A stretch of DNA of 64,000 nt. Source: Selaginella tamariscina (Eukaryota; Streptophyta; Lycopodiopsida; Selaginellales; Selaginellaceae). This document shows, in pieces, positions 44,434-55,639 of this stretch. Made by a program: the position numbers and the translations under genes. The notes under the pieces are model-generated. The model did not search any database. It saw only the letters and a list, made by a program, of their open reading frames with translations, and was not told where the DNA came from. Positions within the stretch are counted from its first letter, which is position 1. Each line of letters starts with the position of its first letter. The stretch spans positions 62,001 to 126,000 of the forward strand of contig PUQB01000292.1 in the NCBI GenBank assembly GCA_003024785.1. The letters run 5' to 3'.

Positions 44434-47400
44434 ATGGAGTCGTCGTCAAATTCTGGGTAAGAATTAAAATAAAATCTGTTATACTCGGATACTTGAACTA
44501 ATCATTTTTGTATTCAGATGTGGAATTGAGGTGACATTAAAGTCAAGAGCAGGAGAAGAGATGGGCAGGGGGATTCTGGAATCAACTTGGCCATATTTTA
44601 AGATAAATGGGAAGCGCATTGGAGCAACCATGGCTGCTGTCAAATTAACCTCTGTCACATCTCATGGACAAGTAAAACAATGGAAAGTTGATTCGCTAGT
44701 CAAGCACCCGAAAGCAGGCTGCGAACCCAGATTGGACGATGCTCGACAGATATGCCTTGTTCCATCCAATGTCACGTTCTCGGATCCAGAGGTCGTCAGT
44801 TACAACATTAATCTCGGGTGGTTTTGTCGACTTGTGGATAATGACGTTCACGTGTTCACTAATGATGTTGACCTTGGAGTTCTTCTTCAACTCAACGAAA
44901 GCCCATCTATGGAGGGGATCCATCTGGATGTCTACTTCGAAGATCTTCAGACTCATCGAGTAGGTGTATTGTCAGGAGATATTGTTTCACAATACAGAAA
45001 ATCAGCAAGTGGAGCAATCTTCCCTCTTGACATTGAAGAAGAACACAGCGACATCATAAGGGAGATTGAGAAGGTGGCTCGGTCTCAGGTTCTCTACAGA
45101 TCACGTTCAATTTGCTTAGGAAGCTTCGGGAGCTGGAGCAGTGTGCCGAGAACACTAGAACAGCTGCAGTCGGGGATCACACATGTTGATTCGGATCGCA
45201 AAAGAAAATCATCAATCGTTTTGTCAGCTGCACCTGTGGCATCTCATGCTGCAATAAGTCACAAGGAAATGATGTTGGATGATAAGATTTATCCTTGTAG
45301 GGTTAAATATTGCAGCGTCAACCCAAACTTCAATTACAGGCCACTCAACCAGGAACGTGTAGCTGAGCTCATGGAGAAGATGAAGGACGACAATTCTTAT
45401 ACCGTTCCACATAATGCTGTTTTGTGTCCATACTATGAAAGAAGGAAGGGTGCTGACAAAGTCTGGATCACAACACCAGAACAACTCATGAAGATTCAGA
45501 CGGAGAATAAAAGATCTATCAAGTACTACATCATTAGTGGCCAGCACACAATAACGGCAGCCCAACGACTTCTCGAAGAACACAACAAAGGAACGATGGC
45601 AACAAAACTTTCCGAGCATACCCGTGAGAAGCTGACAAAAAGATCGGCGTTTTTAGCTAAGCCGAATCTCACAATCGAGCAGTACCATAAGTTATCGGCG
45701 GAATGGGACGCTGCCGACACCAACCACTACAACAGCAAAATATGGGAGAAGTTTAAACACACGCGAGCCGTGTGGGAATCTCTTCAGCGACCACAAAGAG
45801 CTACCGCAGGGAATACACAATCTGCGGAATACCGGGTAAGCAAATTGTTTGGGCGGGATTTATCTCGCCGGTATATTAATCTGTCTTTTTCCTCAGAGAG
45901 TTGAAGAAATTGCAGCAGTTGATTTTGCCCAGGTGGGCGGGAAGGAAACATCATTTCTGATGATGTTGATTTCTTGCCCCGAAGATAGGATCTTTGCCAA
46001 ATGGTTGGGGATTATGGAATCCTTTTCAAAAGGAACACTGAAGAAGAAGCAGACAAGTGAAGGGGAGCCCTCAGAAAAGTCTGCAAAGAAACCCAGTAAG
46101 ACGCCGAAGGCTAAGTCTGTTCAATCTACAAAGGATGTAGACAACGATTTCAAGCTCACATGGTTGAAGCCTTTAAATGGAACAACGATGGAGGAGATGG
46201 AAGTCTTGGCTGATTTGGTGATCGATGGCAAACTACAAATCAATAACAGCAGCCCAACCTCTCCTTTTCATCTCAAGGCAATGGAGTTGAAGACGGTCAG
46301 GCATTTCAAGGAGTGGTTGGGAATACACTGCCACAAACTGGGTTGGACCTCGACTTCAACATATGAAGAGGTTAGCAAATATTTGCATGTGACGAACGAT
46401 GATATGCTTGTCGAATGGGTGAACCAATCGGAAGATCTAGGCAAGAATCTATTGCACGCCAACGCCAAAAAGGAGAACATTGGGATGACGCCTTCTCTTA
46501 TGGCAGTCCTTCAGCAGCGGAGAACCGAATTGAACCTTATAAAGGAGGATGCTACGAATCACGACAAGCCCTACAGATGTTTGTTGTTAGATTCGGAGAC
46601 TTTATGGGGTAACATCACTGCTTGTAGGAAACCGTTTCAATTGTTCGTGATGGATCGGCGGGTGTCAAAAAATCTTTCGACAGATAGGGCACTAGAGGAT
46701 CTGGTGGAGAAACTTAGCCGTGCAAGCATATACATAGAAGGTATTTATTATTGAATTCATGCTTGCGCTCTTCACTGATACCTACTTTTTCAGGTATTTA
46801 TTTCTTGATTCTTGCTCATGTCACCGATACTTTTGCCTTCGCCTTCGCCAAGAAGAATAGACATCGTTGGACAGGATTTTATATGAACGATGCTAATCCC
46901 AAGTGCATTGATACTGTTGTTCACTTGGTTGTTAGGAATGCGCCAAACAATTTCAAGCTTCCAAATGACTGGCCAGGCATCTGTTTGCACTCCAACGGCC
47001 CTGAACCTCCATCCGATACACCGATAGGTATGAGTGACGTATTCGGCAATGTACGTTATCCAAACATTACAAGTCAAGCGGCACGGAGCATCGTCAACTT
47101 GATCAGGGGTCCTCACAGTGATGCGTGGGTTTTTGACTACTGCACTAGGGGGTCCGTCTTGAAGGAGTGTTACCTTCGGCATACATGTGTGTTTGCCGTT
47201 GAGAAGGATAAGACCATGGTTGAGGACCTGAACAAGTGGATAGATTGGGTCTCAACTGAGTACCCCAACGATTCCATAAAGGCGTATTTGAGAAAGTTCC
47301 CTCCAGATAAGTGCGATAGCTCTGAAGGTGAATCTGGTTCAATCTCGGAGTCTGAGAACGAACATCAATCAGATATTAGACCGGAAGTTATCTCGAGGAG

Positions 47401-47539
47401 TACAGAACATTCGCACACTCCAGGACCCATGGAAACATCAATAGAAGATGCAGAAGATCTTGAACCATCTCACAAGCGGCTTAGACCTTCTTCGCCTCAT
47501 TCAGAAGGTAATAGCGAAGAAGAATTGATAATGAATTGA
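44434..47539 (+). CDS. ParB/sulfiredoxin-like domain protein of the giant element
   Basis: Four coding exons: 44434-44456 (MESSSNS), 44518-45835, 45897-46740 and 46794-47539. Introns are 53-61 bp, all GT-AG, and every joint keeps frame, giving about 976 residues. An untranslated exon probably precedes it (acceptor at 44394). The central part resembles a ParB N-terminal domain: VNPNFNYRPLNQERVAELME, a Pro-containing strand, then YYIISGQHTITAAQRLLEEH, which matches the family's substrate-binding 'Y.I.G.HR..A' pattern with His-Thr in place of Arg. After this come a Lys-rich linker (KKPSKTPKAKS) and a helical region. The tail is acidic and Ser-rich, with the NLS-like SHKRLRP near the end. Known ParB-fold proteins bind nucleotides and DNA palindromes or act as nucleases; the role here is inferred. 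The gene is intact, unlike most in the window. Intron 2 carries a copy of the array palindrome. Confidence 0.7.
45851..45869. repeat. Palindrome copy inside intron 2 of the ParB-like gene
   Basis: GGCGGGATTTATCTCGCC, a variant with two changes, occupies almost one third of a 61-bp intron. Located 1.75 kb from the nearest array. Confidence 0.8.
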
Positions 47540-47629
47540 TAAGTGATGAATAGTTGTAAATGAGTGTAACATAAGGCATTTTTGTATATTTCTTTTATAT
47601 TTGTACAGAAAATAAATTCTCAAGGATTA

Positions 47630-48982
47630 ATGAAGCTTTTAGTTCAAACATGGGTCACACATTAACAAGGTAAATAATATACCTTGATAATTTTAAGGTC
47701 AGCTAATTATCATTTTGCAGATGTAATGAAATAATTGAGAACATGGATTTTCAGCATTGCCATGAGGTAAGAGAGGGGTTTGGCGACAATTTTTGTGCCA
47801 CATGTCAGAATGACAGAGTTCATGCAGGAAATGGATAATAATGCAGCTCAAAACATCGTTACCATGGGGGCCACTTCAGTTTTTGCATCATCATTTTTTT
47901 GGCTTCAATTCCGAAATCAATTTCTTCAGCGCATGCAATATCTGAATCTTGTAAGGATGATGTACAATTAAATGATGAAGGGATAGGCAACGAAATAGTG
48001 GCAACGGATAAATGTGAAAGGGAGCAAACAAGTGATTTGCAAAGTATTCAAGAGGCAACGCTATCTCATGTTACTCATGGCCATATTGTGTTGTTGGATG
48101 TCAATGGTGTTCTGCTTCATCGACAAAGGCCCGAGGATAGAAAAACAGAAATCAAACAAGGAGATTTCATTCCTTGTCATGGTAAATTTCGAATATGATA
48201 TTATTTTTCGTCCAGGGTTGGATCGTCTCTTTCAAAAGCTTAAGGAGATGGGTGCGCTTGTGGGGATTTGGTCATGCATGCAGATTCATAACTTAACACC
48301 GCTGTTGAGTTTACTTAAGAAACATTGTAGTGTTGCAGAAGAGGTGATTCGTAAAGATTGGATTTTTGACCAGCGAATGTGTTATAAACCTCTCGAATTT
48401 CACAATATAGAAAGGAAAGCAAGCCATACTTCTTCAAGAATGAAAGAATAATTGGGACTCATGGGGAGATCAGTCGCTTAAGGATAACGAAGAATGCACA
48501 TATCTTAGTAGTAGACGACTCTCCTCAGAAGGCTATGCTCAACCAAAACATTGCTTGTATTCATCCAATCACTTTCGATCCATATTCTGATATCGATATC
48601 ATGGATGAGCTAGTGAACTACTTGGATACGTGCCTCAGAAAGAAGAATCTCGAAAATTTTTGTGAGCAGTATCCACCGTATCATACATTTCCTGAAGCTT
48701 TTCTTTCTCGTGATATTGAATTTTATAAAATGAAGGATAGCAACCGGGCGCTTTATAATATTATTCTTAAGGAACGTCAGTTTTTAGATGAGCCTTTATG
48801 CAGACCTCTCTTATACATCTTATGTATTAACAAGGATGGCAACTCCCAATTGCATTCGTGAGAGTGTTAAGTGGTGGCAACAACATCAAGATATTGACCA
48901 AAATGATTTGATTAATCCGGAGAGTGATGATTTAGACAAAATGAAAAGATTTCTTTGTATGATAGAAAGAAAGTATTTATAA
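47630..48982 (+). pseudogene. HAD-superfamily (FCP1/SCP-like) phosphatase gene of the giant element
   Basis: Short exons with GT-AG borders are seen at the start (acceptor at 47720, possible donor at 47766). The recognisable part begins at about 48085: HIVLLDVNGVLLHRQRP is HAD motif I (the DxN form of the plant family, with the first Asp as nucleophile). Then FRPGLDRLFQKLKEMGALVG and IWSCM (motif II region), KDWIFDQRMCYKPLEFHNI, and ILVVDDSPQKA (motif IV, the metal-binding Asp pair). The tail reaches the stop at 48862. The frame shifts near 48180 and 48420. Members dephosphorylate proteins such as the RNA polymerase II CTD. The two breaks suggest decay or sequence error. It lies 90 bp after the ParB-like gene and 280-400 bp before the right inverted repeat. 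Confidence 0.65.
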
Positions 48983-49242
48983 AAAATTAACATGTTGATA
49001 AGAAAATGATTTCATTTGTAATTATGTTTGATAGTATTTCTTCATTATTGTAAACTATTTTTAGAATAATATGAATATTCTAAGATATTTAGGAATATTC
49101 CTTACTAAGTAAGGTTATTGAAGGATTAATTAATTAATTAATTAATATTTAAGGCTTAATTACATATTAATTAAATGATTAATTAATAATTAAAACTTAA
49201 GTATTAATTAGTAATTTATTTTATATTCCCATTTTCACGTAT

Positions 49243-49268
49243 CATGCCCACTTTAGTTACAACGTGCA
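49243..49268 (-). repeat. Right inverted repeat of the giant element
   Basis: Reverse complement partner of 34577-34602. A chromovirus LTR starts at about 49265, so the outermost bases may be missing. Confidence 0.55.
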
Positions 49269-50129
49269 TTCAAGGGTTGAACAACCTAAACATGTTAGCA
49301 GGAGCCCTTTCGTGAGGCACTCGCAAGGTCATGTGCTTAGGGTTATCCCAAACCTAGCCTTAGGGAGTTTGCTTAGCAAAACACTCGTGTCTACCTACGG
49401 CGCACACTCGCGTCCTCACTAAGTACTAGCCCTAGGTCTAGGGTATAACTTGGCCACTCAAACCCTTAGGGGTTCAGGGTACCCCTTGTCGCCCTAAAGG
49501 GGTTGTACTCCAGATGAGGGTGATTCCTCAAGAGGTAAGTGACGATGCTTTAGCTCTGTCCAGGGGTATGTGTGGAACACACGTCTCCTTGATGGGGGTT
49601 AGGGCATGAGCCTGTCTAGGTCTTCTAGGGCAAGACCCTAAGTCAACTAGGGTTATCCCTCAAGGGTTTTGGGGGCAGACACTCTAGGGAGACTTAGGCT
49701 AAACCCTAAGTCAACTAGGGTTATCCCTCAAGGGTTTTGGGGTAGACACTCTAGGGAGACTTAGGCTAAACCCTAAGTCTCCTGTCCACTTGGGCATTAG
49801 AGTCTAACCTAGGGGTCGTTGGGGTTGTTCTGGGAAACTTAGCGTTGCTCAACAGGGTGATGACGCCAAATGGCCACCTGGCAGCCACGTGTTGCCACGT
49901 GTTGGCCCTTTGGGTTAAAACTCTGACAGGAGAGTTTCTAGAAGGTAAGTTTTAGCTTTGCCTAGAGTTTCTTGCAAATACCTAATGACACCCAGTTGGA
50001 CTATCACTAGATACCCAAGTGTACTAAACGGGCCTGTTTCCTACTACATCTAGGGTTCGTCACACAACTCGATAAGTAACAACAGTCAAACCCCAAAGTA
50101 AAGGTCGAGTCATAGTAAAAACTATGACA
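49265..50129 (-). repeat. 3' LTR of family-B element
   Basis: About 865 bp; the coding-strand start is TGTCATAGTTTTTACTATGA, a small palindrome. The distal end is placed at TG 49265 by analogy in length with the solo LTR at 17336 and is uncertain. An internal ~77-bp tandem duplication (49630-49785) contains 'ccctaagtcaactagggtta' and 'gacactctagggagacttag'. Confidence 0.65.
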
Positions 50130-50499
50130 CACTCCCCACCTTTTGAGAATGTCAACGTCCTCGTTGACGTCTAACTCCAAGACTAGACTAGGTTAAAAAA
50201 AATTAACTGAAACTAACACTAATCACTCTATGCAGAGTCAACAAAAAGTTCACAAGTTTTTATTAGCCCCCTTGCATTACGCGAAGCCAAATACTTCAGA
50301 ACCATCGTTCACTGAGCAAGAACTCAGCTGCCGGAGGCACCACTTGCGACAAGAAGTCATTTGGAGACCTTTTGCACGTCTACAAAGTCTGTCACCTGAC
50401 ACAGACAAGAAGTTAGTTAATTTCTTTTTAGTTAACTAGAATTTATATTGGAGGCCTCTAGTTAATGTTGTTTGTCAGCCCCTAGGTTAAGAAGAAATA

Positions 50500-53400
50500 A
50501 CTTTATTTCTTAATCAATTTGAGACCTCGTCTCAAACTCATTCACCAACTCCATCGCGTTCTGCAGATTCTCCAATGGTTCCCATGTTGACTCGCATGCC
50601 GGGTATCCTTTCCACTTAACAAGATATTCACGTTTACGTTTTCGCCGTCCATGAATGTTTCACCCCTTTAATATTGCCTCAACTTCAAATTCTTTCTCTT
50701 CACCAACTAACTCTAGAGGCGGACGTAAATTATGATATCTATGTGGATGTTTCTCATCCTTGTGGAATGGCTCGAGCAAGTTGACATGAAACACATTGTG
50801 TATTATGTAGTGCGATAGAAATTTCTTCGAAAGAGTCATTGGAACCTTCAAGTTTCTAGTATCAACAATACCATGTCCCCAACCTGATACTCTACATCCC
50901 GCTGATGCTTATCGTACTGCTAACGATATCTTTCCTGTGCTGCAGCCATCGCTTGACGAACAACTTCCCATGTCCGATACAATTGTCCCGTGAACTCTGC
51001 TACAGATGGAACTCGATTGCTATCTTCTTTCGGTAACACCATACTCTGAGGAATACCACCCTTATTCCAGTCAACACTTCCATCGAGCTACATCCGATCG
51101 CTGTGTGTGTGTCGAGTTATTGTAACATATCTCAGCCATATCCAAGTGTTCATCCCAATCAAGTTGATCACCTTGAACATAGCATCTGAGATAGTCCTCG
51201 ACTTGTCGATTCACTCTCTCTGTTTGACCATTAGTTTGCGGATGGTAAGCCGTACTAACTTGAGCATCGTACCAAACTGCTTAAACAACGTTCCCCAAAA
51301 CTTGCCCGTAAATCAAGGATCCCGATTTAAGATCATCATTTCCGGTAGCCGCGCACTCTTATGACTTCGTGGAAGACAACTTCGCTGCTTGAATTGCATT
51401 CACTGTCTCCACAGTTGGAATAAAATGAGCAACCTTTAAAAACCGATCAACTACCACCATGAGCACATTAAAACCACAAGATTTTGGCAATCCCATGATA
51501 AAGTCCAAAGTAAACACTTTGAAATGGCCGCTTTGGAATCGGTATACACTGCAACTTCCCAGCTCATTTTTTGCGACCGGCTCTTCACTTGTTGGCATGT
51601 GGGGCATGTTTTGACATACTTGGCAACATCGTTTATCATACTCGGCCAATAGAAACCCTGTTTCAACAAAGCCAACGTTTTATGCCTTCCACCATGTCCT
51701 GCTAAAGGAACGTCGTGATGCTCTTTTAACAGCCTCTCCCTCCATGTCCTTCTGGAACATAGAGTCTCTTTTTCTTATAATAAAGAACTCTATCTCGTCT
51801 ACCGCAAATACGCCTGTTTGAGTGCATCCATTTGATTTTCTATTCCTGCTGGAATATTACCATCTCTTCGTAACTAATGAACTTGTTTCCTCTTTGCCAC
51901 CAGGCTCAAAGCCTCCTTAGCAAACTTGTCTTGAGGATACGCCGTCACAAATTCATCCACCAAAGTTGACTCGGGTGCTGACATAATCTGAAGATGGCTC
52001 TGTCTACTAAGTGCATCAGCTACCACAGTCCTTTCCCACTTTATGTTTGATTTCAGGCTGAAATCGTGCCAACTTCTGCTGCCATCTAGCATACTTCGGC
52101 GATAGCTTCGGCTGCGTTTCAAAATACCTTAGAGTTACACTATCTGTCCAAACCACAGTACCATGACTTGGAAGATAATGACGCCAATACTCCAAGGAAG
52201 CAACAATAGCATACATCTCCTTTTCATGAGTAGGCCATCGAGTTTGTGCGGCATCTAACTTCTTCGAGAAAAAGGATACTGGATGTCCTTTCTGTTACAT
52301 ACATCACCAATTACAAAGTCGGAAGCGTCACATTCTACTTTCAAAGGGATCTTCAAAGATGGGCAACAGCAAAACTGGCTTAGAAGAGATAGCCTCTTTG
52401 AGTTTGACGAACGCATGTTGGCACTCTGGAGTCCAATGCTATGGAATGTTTTCGTAAGATCTATCAATGGGGCCGCTATTTTTGAGTAACTCTTTATGAA
52501 TCTTCGGTAATACCCTGTCAGACCAAGAAAAGATCTAACTTTATGCACATCTTTTAAAGTCATCCACTCGGTAATAGCTTGAATTTTCTTTGGATTCATG
52601 ACAACCTCCCCACCTGAGATCAAGTGTCCCAGGAAATCTATCTTGGTTTAACCAAATGCGCACTTGCTTTCTTTAGCATACAACTGGTTCTCTCTCAACC
52701 TCTAAAACACTTTTTCTAAGTGTTTCACATGTTCCTCGATTGTCGAACTGAAAATCAGAATGTCCATCAATATACACCACTACGAACTCGTCTAGATAGT
52801 CTTTAAACACATCATCCATCATTGTGCAAAAAGTTGCTGGAGCATTGCACAACCCGAATGGCAAGACTAGAAACTTCAAATGATCCATAACGCGTTCGAA
52901 AAGCGTCTTCTCAATGTATTCTCTGCTACCCGAATCTGATGGTACCCCGATCTCAAGTCTATTCTTGAAAAATATTTTGCTTTCGATAGCCTATCAAATA
53001 AGTCGTCCACTCGTGGAAGAGGATACTTATTCTTGATAGTTATCGCATTCAGCGCTCGATAGTCCACACACATTCGCATTGTACCATCCTTTTTCATTAC
53101 GAACAAGATAGGTGCACCATACGGTGATCGACTAGTTCGAATGTGTCCTCAACCAATCAATTCTGTCAGCTATCTCTTCAGTTCTACTAATTCTTGAGGA
53201 TTCAACCGATATGGGGCTCTTGCTGGTGGAGACGAACCTAGCAAAATCTCTATCCTGTGGTCCACAACTCGACATGGAGGTAACTCGGGCAGCAGTCTTT
53301 TGGCAACACATCCTTAAACATGTTCAAGACTTCCAAAATAGGTTTCAGGAATAGATTCTTGACCATCTCCTATTTTGACTTCACCAGTATCCAAAACCAT

Positions 53401-53645
53401 TGCAAGAAACACACGTTCCCGATGTCTAACTGCCTTACGCAACTGAGTTAAGGTAAGGAACATAGGATTCTAATCCTTATCAATTAGCGTTTCCATTTTG
53501 AGCGTGGTCTTTCTAATGTCCTCTTTTTTGCTGCAAGAGTGATTCGATTATCTCCAGAACTTCTCATTTCGATTACATGTTTATGGAACCATTCCATACC
53601 CAAAACAAAGTCAAACCCCGTCATATTCAAGACAACTAAGTCTAG
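50500..53645 (-). pseudogene. Family-B pol polyprotein (protease end to chromodomain)
   Basis: Minus-strand order: protease tail at 53640-53570 (FDFVLGMEWFHKHVIEM); RT at 53106-52680 ([46 protein letters not shown]; the catalytic motif reads VVYIDGHSD, where YIDD is expected, so one active-site Asp is lost); RNase H at 52400-52010; integrase zinc finger at 51675-51560 (CPTCQQVKSRS) and core to about 51240; a chromodomain at 50700-50530 (EYLVKWKGYPACESTWEPLE). Several frameshifts and the altered RT motif mark it as inactive. Confidence 0.85.
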
Positions 53646-54266
53646 NNNNNNNNNNNNNNNNNNNNNNNNNNNNNNNNNNNNNNNNNNNNNNNNNNNNNNN
53701 NNNNNNNNNNNNNNNNNNNNNNNNNNNNNNNNNNNNNNNNNNNNNNNNNNNNNNNNNNNNNNNNNNNNNNNNNNNNNNNNNNNNNNNNNNNNNNNNNNNN
53801 NNNNNNNNNNNNNNNNNNNNNNNNNNNNNNNNNNNNNNNNNNNNNNNNNNNNNNNNNNNNNNNNNNNNNNNNNNNNNNNNNNNNNNNNNNNNNNNNNNNN
53901 NNNNNNNNNNNNNNNNNNNNNNNNNNNNNNNNNNNNNNNNNNNNNNNNNNNNNNNNNNNNNNNNNNNNNNNNNNNNNNNNNNNNNNNNNNNNNNNNNNNN
54001 NNNNNNNNNNNNNNNNNNNNNNNNNNNNNNNNNNNNNNNNNNNNNNNNNNNNNNNNNNNNNNNNNNNNNNNNNNNNNNNNNNNNNNNNNNNNNNNNNNNN
54101 NNNNNNNNNNNNNNNNNNNNNNNNNNNNNNNNNNNNNNNNNNNNNNNNNNNNNNNNNNNNNNNNNNNNNNNNNNNNNNNNNNNNNNNNNNNNNNNNNNNN
54201 NNNNNNNNNNNNNNNNNNNNNNNNNNNNNNNNNNNNNNNNNNNNNNNNNNNNNNNNNNNNNNNNNN
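53646..54266. other. Assembly gap (621 N)
   Basis: Unknown bases. Reading frames spanning it are artefacts. The retrotransposon strand changes across the gap (minus on the left, plus on the right). Confidence 1.
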
Positions 54267-54379
54267 GTCTCTTATGATGACCATTGCTGATCGGCCGATC
54301 CACTACCTCGGGGAAAACCCAAAGCGTTTCATAGGGTTTTGCCCTTTGACCACATGGAGCATTGCACAAGGAAGTGGAG
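54267..54379. other. Short sequence after the gap
   Basis: Not recognised; no reading frame with family features. Confidence 0.3.
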
Positions 54380-54990
54380 TATTTTAGTCACATTGTGATG
54401 CCAAGTGGAATTAAGATTGATTCACAAAGGTGGCAGTGGTGGAGCAATGACTAGTTCCTAATAATGTAGAAGAGTTACGAAGTTTCTTAGGCATGGCTGG
54501 TTATTACTATCGATTTGTCAAAAACTATACCAAGAAAACTTCTTTGTTAACTAGGTTGCTAAAGAAAGACGTTCCCTTTGCTTCAAAGCATAACAATTTT
54601 CAAGCTTTGAAACAAGCCTTATACGTGCACCAATTTTATGTATTGCAAATCTCTCTAAACCTTATGAGGTATCATGTGATGTGAGTGGAGTGATAATTGG
54701 AGCTGTACTTATGCAAGAGTTGCTTATGAAAGTCATACTTTGAGCAATGGTACTTGACATATGAGCAAGAGCTACTAGTTATTGTTAATGCATTACGAGT
54801 TTGAAAGCACTATCTTTATGGTGCAAGTTTCAAGGTGTTTATAAATCACAAGTCTTTGATGTATTTGTTCCCACAGAAAGAGTTAAACTCTCGGCAAGCT
54901 CTCTAGATGGTTAAGTTCATGGAGCATCGCACAAGGAAGACTAACATGGTGGCAGATGCTTTGTCATGCGTTAGGAGAGCCACAATGGTT
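54380..54990 (+). pseudogene. Ty3/gypsy RT-RNase H fragment (plus strand)
   Basis: [20 protein letters not shown] at 54465-54530 is the conserved block after the RT catalytic site; LYGASFKVFINHKSLMYLF at 54810-54870 is RNase H, and RTRKTNMVADALSC at 54930-54970 its end. Stops and frame changes are frequent. It lies opposite in strand to its neighbours and belongs to a separate, truncated element. Confidence 0.75.
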
Positions 54991-55639
54991 AAAGAATTCC
55001 AAATATGCTTATGTAATACATTAACAAGGACAGTGTCGACTCGGGGACTCATATGTTCGGGACTTGATGGCTTTAATAATAGCGCATCGTAATAGTTTCT
55101 ACTAATGATCACACACATGAAGAAAAGAAAATAAAATAAAAGAAAAACATGAGATGAAACTCATGACACAAAGATACACTAACTAATTTTTATATTTCAT
55201 CATAAGAGCAAACACAAACAATATAATTTCATCACACTTATTTACAAAGTAAGAAAAGAAAAAAGAAATTACAGACTTTCCTCTGTATCCATGTATCTAT
55301 ATGTCTCAAACCCTTGAGCCTTGGTTCCTATATACCCAAAATAAATAAATAATGCATGTAGTGTAGGGTAGGGTGTAAGAGAGGGTGTAAGATGGGGTTA
55401 CATAAGAATAATGGTAAGGGGTTATAGAAGAAGGTGGGTTTGACCCATAAATGGTGGGGGTTATGGAAGAAGGTTGACTTGACTCATAAATGGTGGGGGT
55501 TATGGAAGATCAAAGTAAGAACTAACTATATGCATTAACATAATAATATTGACTAGTTTGACTATGCAAGAAAAAACAAAGAAGGGAATAGTAAAGTGAA
55601 ATAAAGACGTTTAAATACGAAGTCCACTACATGCATACC
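54991..55639. other. Non-coding region with a short direct repeat
   Basis: A-rich; at 55405-55510 the words 'gggttatggaagaaggt' and 'gac(c/t)cataaatggtggg' are repeated about 2.5 times with a ~47-bp period. It may be the remnant LTR region of the element to the right; no TG...CA borders are clear. Confidence 0.4.

Larger units (their letters stand above)
34511..49268. mobile_element. Giant multigene TIR transposon-like element (~14.7 kb)
   Basis: Comparison with ankyrin copy 1 fixes the left junction at about 34511. Near both ends there is an inverted repeat sharing GTTGTAACTAAARTGGGCAT (34577-34602 and, on the other strand, 49243-49268). Between them: a two-exon transposase-like gene (-), palindrome array 1, an AT-rich and microsatellite core, palindrome array 2, a ParB-like gene (+) and a HAD-phosphatase gene (+). 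Coding sequence runs to within 500 bp of each end, which fits a mobile unit. The right end abuts a chromovirus LTR, so the true outer end and target duplication cannot be checked here. The family is not one I can name. Confidence 0.65.
49265..53645 (-). mobile_element. Chromodomain Ty3/gypsy retrotransposon (family B), cut by the assembly gap
   Basis: 3' LTR at 49265-50129, a polypurine tract (AAAAGGTGGGGAGTG on the coding strand) next to it, then chromodomain, integrase, RNase H, RT and the protease end in reverse order up to the gap. The gag and 5' LTR would be in or beyond the gap. Confidence 0.85.

Noticed and set aside
44434-47539. Bacterial contamination, because of the ParB-like domain
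   Set aside because: The gene has three GT-AG introns with conserved frame and is embedded in plant repeats.
49265-50129. A claim that 17336 and 49265 are LTRs of one element
   Set aside because: Only the last ~200 bp are clearly similar and their starts differ; they are related but separate.
53484-54387. Frames spanning the N gap
   Set aside because: Made of unknown bases.
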